64,000 nt of DNA from an uncultured Eubacteriales bacterium (GTDB taxonomy: Bacteria > Bacillota > Clostridia > Oscillospirales > Acutalibacteraceae), in contig CAJTXF010000006.1 of assembly GCA_910580045.1 (NCBI GenBank), positions 11,371 to 75,370 of the forward strand. The letters are read 5' to 3'. A program made the position numbers and the translations under genes. Positions 58,221 through 64,000 of this stretch are shown here, in pieces. The notes under the pieces are model-generated. The model saw nothing but the letters and a program-made list of their open reading frames with translations, did no database searches and was not told the origin of the DNA. How positions within the stretch are numbered: the stretch's first letter is position 1; every line of letters begins with the position of its first letter.

Positions 58221-58907
58221 CTATTGGCATAGCCCTGTGAACAGCTCTGGCCTGCGGTCCTTGCAGTAACCAATGGGTTTCTCACCCCTTACGGGTATCT
58301 CCACAGAGAAGCTGCCGCGGGCGTTCCTTGCTTCCAGCAGCGGCACGCCATTTTCGTCAAAGGCAAAGGCCAGGGGAATTTCTCCACAGGCATGGCAGCA
58401 ACCTACCACTGGAAGCTCGTTCTCAATGGCACGAGCCCGTGCCAGGGTTGTCCACTGCTCATATTGAAGGGGATGATACATGCCCGTCCCGATGATGTTC
58501 ACCAACAGCACTGGCTCCTCTAAGACCATCACCCGGCAGGCCTCGGGAAAGTGGAGCTCATAGCAGATGGGCACAGCCAGCTTCCCCAACTGGCTGTGCA
58601 GGCAGCGGATGCAATCTCCCGGCCGCTTGCCCTTGGCCTTTTCCCCGGCAGTGAGAATGCACTTGGCATACGCATCCACCACCATGCCATTCTCAATAAT
58701 CAGGGCTTTCTCCCAATCCCCCTCCCGGAATCCGGCGAGGAGGGTGCCGGAGGTGTTCTGGGAGAGGCGGAGGGCCAGCTCCAACTCCTCCTGGGAGCGG
58801 AGGAAGCCCTCAGGGAAGACGTACAAATCCGCTGGGGGACCGGATAATACCTCCGGCAGTTCTTTTATAGCGGCGAAGCGCTCCGGGGCGGTCAGACAGG
58901 CACGCAT
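58221..58907 (-). CDS. Carbon-nitrogen hydrolase, nitrilase family (228 aa)
   Basis: Predicted amidase of the nitrilase superfamily. The catalytic triad is visible: Glu in LYVFPEGFLRS, Lys in VVDAYAKCILTAGE and Cys in LAVPICYELHFPEACR. It is short for the family (usually 260-300) because the N-terminal part is compact. The C-terminus reads KPIGYCKDRRPELF. It follows uvrD after a 12-bp gap. Confidence 0.83.
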   Translation of the reverse strand: MRACLTAPERFAAIKELPEVLSGPPADLYVFPEGFLRSQEELELALRLSQNTSGTLLAGFREGDWEKALIIENGMVVDAYAKCILTAGEKAKGKRPGDCIRCLHSQLGKLAVPICYELHFPEACRVMVLEEPVLLVNIIGTGMYHPLQYEQWTTLARARAIENELPVVGCCHACGEIPLAFAFDENGVPLLEARNARGSFSVEIPVRGEKPIGYCKDRRPELFTGLCQ

Positions 58908-58919
58908 AAGCCTTCCTCC

Positions 58920-61286
58920 TTATCCTTTGGTCAGCCGGGCGAAATTGGCCATCAGCTTCTTGGTCCCCGCCTTATCAAAGGCGATTTCCAGCAGCGTATC
59001 ATTGGCCATGGGGGTAGCTGTGAGAATCAGCCCGGTGCCAAAGGTCTTATGCTGCACAGTGTCCCCCACCTGATAGGTGCCCGCTGGGGCAGGCTTGTGG
59101 GGCGCGGGACGGTAAGCGGGAATTTTCTTCTGGCCTGCCGGACGCTCCCGGCCCGGCGTTGGCACACCCACCCTGGGCACATACTCCCGGGAGCGTCCCC
59201 GCTCTATTAAGTTTTCGGGCACCTCTTCAGCAAAGCGGGAGAGACGGTTCCGGCTGGTGGAGCCGAAAATCATCCGCGTCTCTGCGTTGTAGATGTACAG
59301 CTCCTCCCGGGCCCGGGTGATAGCCACATAGGCCAGGCGGCGCTCCTCCTCTACTTGGCTGGGGTCATAGAGCACGGCATTGCCGGGGAAGACCCCCTCC
59401 TCCCATCCGGGAAGGAAGACCACCGGGAACTCCAACCCCTTGGCAGAGTGCACGGTCATCAGCACCACTGAATCTGACTGGGCATCATAGTTGTCAATAT
59501 CCGTGAACAGGGAGACCTCCTCCAAAAAGCCGGATAGGCTGGCCACCTCTCCGCTCTCCTGCTCGTAGCGCTGGAGCATGGAGGACAGCTCCTGCACGTT
59601 CTCCACCCGGCCCTCAGCCTTCTCCGGGTCATCTGCGCGGAGAAACTCCACATAATTTGTCTGGAGCAGCAGCTCCGCGTAGAGCTCGCTGGGAGACATA
59701 CCCGCCTCATTCTTCTCTATCAGGCCCTGCATCATAGCCACAAAAGGCTGCAGCTTGTTAGCCGCCCGGGAGATGGCGGGGAAATCTCCCGGGTGGGTAA
59801 TCACCTCAAACATGCTCTCCCCAGTCTGCTGGCCAATTTGGGCAGCTGTGTCAGCAGACTTGTCCCCTATGCCCCGTTTGGGCGTGTTGATGATTCGGCG
59901 CAGGCGTATCTCATCACCTGGATTGTTGATAACGCTCAGATAAGCTATCATATCCCGAATCTCTTTTCTGTCAAAGAAGCGGTGTCCGCCGATAATGCGG
60001 TGGGGTACGCCGGACTTGGCAAAGCTGATTTCCAGGGAGCGGGACTGGGAGTTCATCCGGTAGAGGACAGCGTAATCAGAGAATTTCCTGCCTTTGGCCA
60101 CACCGTCCAAAATAACCTGGGCAATACGGCCTGCCTCGTCCTCTTCGTTTTCAGCAGTGAACAGGCGGATTTTATCCCCTGCCCCGGCAGCGGTCCAGAG
60201 GGTCTTGCCCTTGCGCTCCAAATTGTGGGAGATAACTGCATTGGCGGCATCCAGAATGTTTTGGGTGGAGCGGTAATTCTGCTCTAGGCGGACGGTTTTC
60301 GCCCCAGGGAAGTCCTGCTCAAAGTTCAGGATATTCTCAATGGTAGCGCCCCGGAACTTATAGATGCTCTGGTCATCGTCGCCCACCACACAGAGATTGC
60401 CGGACTTCCCGGCCAGCAGGCGGACAAACTCATACTGGGCGTGGTTGGTGTCCTGGTACTCGTCCACCATAATGTACCGGAAACGCTCCTGGTAATATTC
60501 CAGCACATCCGGGCACTTCTGCAGCAGCTTCACCGTGTTCACCAGCAAATCATCAAAGTCCATGGCGTCCGCGTCAGCCAGGCGGCGCTGGTAGACCTGG
60601 TAGGCCCGGGCCACCAGTTTCAGGCGGAAGTCCTCCCCCACCTGGGTCGCGTATTCCTTGGGTGTGATAAGGGCATCTTTGGCCCGGGCGATTTCAGCCA
60701 GGATGGATTTGTGGGAGAGGGCCCGCTCGCTGATGTCCAGGGTCTCCATCACGTCCTTCATCAGCCGGCGGCTGTCATCGGTATCATAAATGGTAAAGTG
60801 ACTGCTGTAGCCCAGCCGGTCCCCGTCCCGGCGGAGCATCCGGGCACAGCTGGCATGAAAGGTAGAGGCCCACACGTCCCGGCCGTCCTCCCCCAGCATG
60901 GCGCAGAGCCGGTCCTTCAGCTCGCTGGCAGCCTTATTGGTAAAGGTGATGGCCATGATTTTCCAGGGCAGGCAGGCGGAGACAGACAGCCGCGCCCGGA
61001 CAAGATTGGGCAGCTCTCCCCCCTGGAGGTAGTCCTGGCAGGCCTGGGCGTCCTGCTGGGTCAATTCAGGCTGCAGGAAGGTGCTGAAATAGGCCTTGCC
61101 ATACCGTACCAGATTGGCAATGCGGTTGACCAGCACAGTGGTTTTGCCGCTTCCGGCACCCGCAAGAATCAGCAGGGGGCCCTCAGTCTGAAAGACGGCC
61201 TCCTGCTGGCGCTGGTTCATCCGGGAAAAATCTTTCTCCAGCACCTGACGGCGCAGGGCAAGGAGTGAATCTTTGGGAAAGTCCAT
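58920..61286 (-). CDS. UvrD/PcrA-type ATP-dependent DNA helicase (788 aa)
   Basis: Superfamily 1A 3'-5' helicase for repair and replication. Walker A is ILAGAGSGKTTVLVNRI, motif II DEYQDTNHAQYEFVRL, motif III VVGDDDQSIYKFRGA, motif IV RLEQNYRST and motif VI VAITRAREEL are all present. The C-terminal region has a disordered linker and a small Tudor-like domain (YQVGDTVQHKTFGTGLIL). It is most like PcrA. An extra helix insertion around residues 70-105 follows Walker A. Confidence 0.95.
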   Translation of the reverse strand: MDFPKDSLLALRRQVLEKDFSRMNQRQQEAVFQTEGPLLILAGAGSGKTTVLVNRIANLVRYGKAYFSTFLQPELTQQDAQACQDYLQGGELPNLVRARLSVSACLPWKIMAITFTNKAASELKDRLCAMLGEDGRDVWASTFHASCARMLRRDGDRLGYSSHFTIYDTDDSRRLMKDVMETLDISERALSHKSILAEIARAKDALITPKEYATQVGEDFRLKLVARAYQVYQRRLADADAMDFDDLLVNTVKLLQKCPDVLEYYQERFRYIMVDEYQDTNHAQYEFVRLLAGKSGNLCVVGDDDQSIYKFRGATIENILNFEQDFPGAKTVRLEQNYRSTQNILDAANAVISHNLERKGKTLWTAAGAGDKIRLFTAENEEDEAGRIAQVILDGVAKGRKFSDYAVLYRMNSQSRSLEISFAKSGVPHRIIGGHRFFDRKEIRDMIAYLSVINNPGDEIRLRRIINTPKRGIGDKSADTAAQIGQQTGESMFEVITHPGDFPAISRAANKLQPFVAMMQGLIEKNEAGMSPSELYAELLLQTNYVEFLRADDPEKAEGRVENVQELSSMLQRYEQESGEVASLSGFLEEVSLFTDIDNYDAQSDSVVLMTVHSAKGLEFPVVFLPGWEEGVFPGNAVLYDPSQVEEERRLAYVAITRAREELYIYNAETRMIFGSTSRNRLSRFAEEVPENLIERGRSREYVPRVGVPTPGRERPAGQKKIPAYRPAPHKPAPAGTYQVGDTVQHKTFGTGLILTATPMANDTLLEIAFDKAGTKKLMANFARLTKG

Positions 61287-61383
61287 GGTGATAACCCTTT
61301 CTTTTGGGATAAGTACTTTTTATTTTATCATATTTGGGAAAGAATGGCAATGGGGGCAGTGCAGAAAGCTATAGGGCAGAAAT

Positions 61384-61412
61384 TTGACAAATCCGGAGAG
61401 ATAGTTTACAAT
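61384..61412 (+). promoter_or_regulatory. Promoter of the HAD-DUF1836 operon
   Basis: A perfect TTGACA, a 17-bp spacer and TACAAT lie 40 bp before the HAD gene. Confidence 0.75.
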
Positions 61413-61451
61413 ACCAGCAGATATCTCTTTATTTGGAAAGGAGCGCTCACA

Positions 61452-62231
61452 ATGCAGTCACTGCGAAACATTCACGGCATATTCCTTGATTTGGGCGGTA
61501 CGCTCTTATATCCTCCCTCTGGCAGCTTCAGCTTCTCTGCCCTGGCCAAACAGTATTTTACGCCCGGCAAGCTCAGCAAGCTGCCCGAAGAACGGGTCAG
61601 ACATGCCATTGAGCAGGCCAGGCAGGCTCTATACGCCCACTTGCCAGTTCTGACCATAGAGGATGAGCATCCCATCTTTCTGGCTTATTATACCGCCCTG
61701 TCAGAGGAACTGGGCCTGGGGCTCAGCCCTGCTCAGCTGGCCGCCATTACAGACGACAAGGTCTACAACAAAACAGACAACTCCCGGCTGTTTGACGACA
61801 CAAAGCAGACTCTGGAAGCCCTCTCAGGAAAATACCGGCTGGGTATTATTTCTGATACTTGGCCGTCTGTTGTACCCCTTTTGGAGCATTTGGATATTCT
61901 GAAATATTTTGACTGCGCCACCTACAGCTACGAGCTGGGCACTTTGAAGCCTGACCCTAAAATGTACCAGGACGCACTGACAAAAATGGGACTCCCCGCC
62001 CAAGAGACCCTCTTTGTGGATGACAATCCCAAAAACTTAGCGGGCGCGGCCGCGCTGGGCATTCACCCGGTGCTTATCTGTGCCGCGCCCTGGTCCCCCA
62101 GCCTGGACAAGACCTTTAGCATAGACGTTCTGCAGACTGGCGGGCAGAACGCGCCTGCCAGGGAGTCCCTGCTGTCTGGGGAGCCGCCGCGCATTGAGAA
62201 AATATCAGAGCTGCTGAATCTGCTGGACTAG
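61452..62231 (+). CDS. HAD-superfamily hydrolase (259 aa)
   Basis: Predicted phosphatase. Motif I reads IFLDLGGTLLYPP, where the usual second Asp (DxD) is Gly; motif II is LGIISDTW, and the C-terminal motif is TLFVDDNPKNLAGA. A cap domain with ERVRHAIEQARQAL lies between. Loss of the +2 Asp is tolerated in some HAD phosphatases (YihX-like). The start at 61452 follows AAAGGAGC. The next gene begins 9 bp after it. Confidence 0.85.
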   Translation: MQSLRNIHGIFLDLGGTLLYPPSGSFSFSALAKQYFTPGKLSKLPEERVRHAIEQARQALYAHLPVLTIEDEHPIFLAYYTALSEELGLGLSPAQLAAITDDKVYNKTDNSRLFDDTKQTLEALSGKYRLGIISDTWPSVVPLLEHLDILKYFDCATYSYELGTLKPDPKMYQDALTKMGLPAQETLFVDDNPKNLAGAAALGIHPVLICAAPWSPSLDKTFSIDVLQTGGQNAPARESLLSGEPPRIEKISELLNLLD

Positions 62232-62240
62232 GAGGAGCTT

Positions 62241-62777
62241 ATGAACGCCATAGAAAAAATCACCAGCTGGGCGGAGGAGGGCAAGCAGCTCTCCCCTCCT
62301 GACTGGGAACAGCTGCCCACCATCCCTCTGTATGTGGACCAGGTGCTGCTGTATCTGCGGGACACCCTGCGCTTTTTTGAGCGGGACGAAGATGACGTGC
62401 TGCTGACCAACTCCATGATTAACAACTATGTCAAAAATGGGGTGCTGCCTCACCCGGAAAAGAAGAAGTACAACCGGGCCCATCTGGCAGAACTGGTGAC
62501 CATCTGTATGCTCAAGCAGGTGCTGGCCATTCAGGATATCCGCACCCTGCTGCGGAGCGAAGGGCTGACAGAAGAAATGTATGGGTCTTTTCTGGCAGCC
62601 CACACAGGTGCTGTCAGAGAAACCTGCGCGGCCTTGGCAGAGAGCTGCGCAAACGGTGAGGATTTGCGCCGGGCCGCCCTTAGACTGGCCGCGGAAGCCA
62701 ACGCCAAGCGGGCCGCGGCAGAGCGTATCCTGAAAGAGCTGGGCGAGGAAGAGCAGCGCGGCTCAGCCGCGCCTTGA
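62241..62777 (+). CDS. DUF1836-family protein (178 aa)
   Basis: Conserved Firmicutes protein of unknown role. The helical core TLRFFERDEDDVLLTNSMINNYVKNGVLP then YNRAHLAELVTICMLKQVL resembles MerR-like winged-helix sensors. GGAGG lies 7 bp upstream of the ATG at 62241. Cotranscribed with the HAD gene. Confidence 0.82.
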   Translation: MNAIEKITSWAEEGKQLSPPDWEQLPTIPLYVDQVLLYLRDTLRFFERDEDDVLLTNSMINNYVKNGVLPHPEKKKYNRAHLAELVTICMLKQVLAIQDIRTLLRSEGLTEEMYGSFLAAHTGAVRETCAALAESCANGEDLRRAALRLAAEANAKRAAAERILKELGEEEQRGSAAP

Positions 62778-62793
62778 TATCAGAAGGGAAAAC

Positions 62794-62825
62794 AAACGGC
62801 TGGGCAGCTCTCTGCCCAGCCGTTT
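62794..62825. terminator. Bidirectional terminator
   Basis: AAACGGCTGGGCAG pairs perfectly with CTGCCCAGCCGTTT around CTCT, between convergent DUF1836 and DUF218 genes. Confidence 0.85.
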
Positions 62826-62827
62826 TG

Positions 62828-63853
62828 TTATCGTATCAGCAGCCAAATAAGCAGAATACACCCCGCCATGGCTGCTATCACTCGAATATGCCGCTTTCTG
62901 GTCAGGCTGATATAGGCCGCGAACTCCCGCAGGACTGCGTTCAGGGTAAAATACCATTTGGTCTTCGCACCGAAGCCGATACAGCGCAGGCCCTGCCGTT
63001 TTGCCAGCACCAGCGCCCGGAACACATGATAGGCTGTGGTCACCACTGCCACCCGGGGCTTCTTTCCCTCCATCAGTGCCCGGGAAAAGCGCAGGTTTTC
63101 CTCTGTGGTCACGGATTGGCGCTCTATCAGCAGTCTGGCTGGGTCTGCGCCCTGGCTGATGGCATAGGCTGCCATGGCGTCCCCCTCGGGCAGAAGCTCG
63201 TCCGGGCCCTGTCCGCCAGAAAGAATCAGCTTGGCCCGGGGATTGCGCTCCAGCAGTGCGAGGCCTTTACGGAGCCGTCCGGCCAGCAGGGGCGTGACCT
63301 TGTCCCCTGCCAGCCCAGAGCCCAGCACAATAATATAATCCAGATTCCGCTTTTTTCGGAGATGGAGCAGGTTCAGCAGGGCGGAGAGGGCGTACATGGC
63401 CATCAGGAAGAGCATATAAACAGCGGAAAGGCTGATAATAATATACAGCGCCGTCCAAAATGAGCTCTTGTCCCACACCCCCACCAAGGGCCAGATAAAC
63501 AGAAAGCCAAACCACAGCGCCGCAAAGGCCAGGGACAGCAAGTTTGAGGGGCTGGGCCCCTCCCGGCAGATGATGCGTATGCCTTCTATAGCGAAGATGA
63601 ACAGCAGAAGAATGGGAAAGGCCAGAAGAAACAGCCCCGCCGCAGCTGCCAGTACCAGCAGCAGGAACATTGCCCAGCCATGGGAGGAGAGCCAGGGGGA
63701 GCAGTACGCCAGCACACACAGTAAAAAGAGGGCCAGACCCAGCATCATCAGAAAGAAGGAGGCCCCGCTCCACAAACTGCGGGGCTCCCATACCATCACC
63801 CCAACAAAGATTCCAAGAAAAACCAAAAAGATTTCAAATGATATTTGCAGCAT
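62828..63853 (-). CDS. DUF218/YdcF-like membrane protein (341 aa)
   Basis: A polytopic N-terminal half with about six TM helices (about 5-165) is followed by a cytosolic or extracytoplasmic DUF218 domain (about 170-310): YIIVLGSGLAGDKVTPLLAGR, LILSGGQGPDE and TTEENLRFS. ElyC/YdcF relatives act in envelope biogenesis, but their chemistry is unknown. The ATG at 63853 follows GAGGTGG; a TTG four codons earlier is rejected. Confidence 0.83.
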   Translation of the reverse strand: MLQISFEIFLVFLGIFVGVMVWEPRSLWSGASFFLMMLGLALFLLCVLAYCSPWLSSHGWAMFLLLVLAAAAGLFLLAFPILLLFIFAIEGIRIICREGPSPSNLLSLAFAALWFGFLFIWPLVGVWDKSSFWTALYIIISLSAVYMLFLMAMYALSALLNLLHLRKKRNLDYIIVLGSGLAGDKVTPLLAGRLRKGLALLERNPRAKLILSGGQGPDELLPEGDAMAAYAISQGADPARLLIERQSVTTEENLRFSRALMEGKKPRVAVVTTAYHVFRALVLAKRQGLRCIGFGAKTKWYFTLNAVLREFAAYISLTRKRHIRVIAAMAGCILLIWLLIR

Positions 63854-63959
63854 ACGCCACCTCAAACTCTAATAGTCTGCTTTCATGGTATCATATTCAG
63901 CTTCTGTTTGCAAGCCAGGCACAAAAGTGAAAGAAAACCCTAAGATACCGGTAATACTC

Positions 63960-64000
63960 TTGGCTTTCCCAGGGGAGTGTCCGTTCCGAGGAGTTTTGCG
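63960..64000 (-). repeat. Dispersed ~40-bp repeat, copy B (truncated by window edge)
   Basis: In reverse complement it reads AACTCCTCGGAACGGAC followed by CTCCCC and GGGAAAG, matching copy A at 6559. It lies in the intergenic region beyond the DUF218 gene; no gene is seen in 63870-63959. Confidence 0.7.

Noticed and set aside
1..64000. Prophage, transposase or defence island
   Set aside because: No capsid, integrase, transposase, restriction or Cas protein was recognised in any supported gene.

Overview
The window looks like chromosomal DNA from a spore-forming, anaerobic member of the Clostridia, most plausibly an Oscillospiraceae/Ruminococcaceae-type gut organism. Grounds: GC-rich coding sequence (estimated by eye), strong AGGAGG-type ribosome binding sites with frequent TTG/GTG starts, sporulation genes (alpha/beta SASP, YqfC, YqfD, YlbJ, dipicolinate synthase A/B, a PdaA-like deacetylase, a BofC-like protein) and anaerobe redox genes (rubrerythrin, rubredoxin, PerR, NfnAB). 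The taxon is inferred, not proven. No prophage, insertion-sequence transposase, CRISPR array or rRNA was seen.

Layout. 1-10 kb is accessory-like: a partial GH4 glycosidase diverging from a GH2 glycosidase; a hybrid sensor kinase with an orphan solute-binding lipoprotein; and a lipoprotein/MBOAT/DHHW cassette that looks like an extracellular O-acylation system. 10-18 kb holds tRNA-Pro(GGG), a Nudix gene next to a methyltransferase fragment, the hom-thrB-lysC operon, a class A PBP and a BofC-like gene. 18-24 kb is the most interesting block: a PerR-headed run of genes for a kinase-like protein, an acetyltransferase, a reverse rubrerythrin, a 72-aa protein and a rubredoxin with an unusual CxCG motif, ending in an 860-residue fusion of CoA-disulfide-reductase-like flavoprotein, rhodanese, siroheme sulfite/nitrite-reductase-like and ferredoxin modules.

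24-31 kb: a nucleotidyltransferase-like gene, two TrkA-type K+ regulatory genes, an SH3b lipoprotein, rpsB-tsf and a double GNAT gene. 31-37 kb: the yqfC-yqfD-phoH-ybeY-dgkA-(AbrB-like gene)-era cluster and divergent ylbJ. 37-48 kb: small membrane/redox proteins, an SLH-phosphodiester glycosidase, nfnAB, two FAD oxidoreductases and a PdaA-like deacetylase. 48-58 kb: a VanRS-like two-component system with a candidate autoregulatory direct repeat, larE, dpaBA, a transglutaminase and a heterodimeric ABC exporter with asymmetric ATPase sites. 58-64 kb: a nitrilase-family enzyme, UvrD/PcrA helicase, HAD hydrolase, DUF1836 and DUF218 proteins.

Three families of short dispersed non-coding repeats are visible: a 164-bp MITE-like element with 19-bp terminal inverted repeats and a decayed second copy; a ~40-bp element at 6.56 kb and at the right edge; and near-perfect palindromes at 2.3 and 50.9 kb. 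All homology calls come from reading the translated sequence, without database searches.
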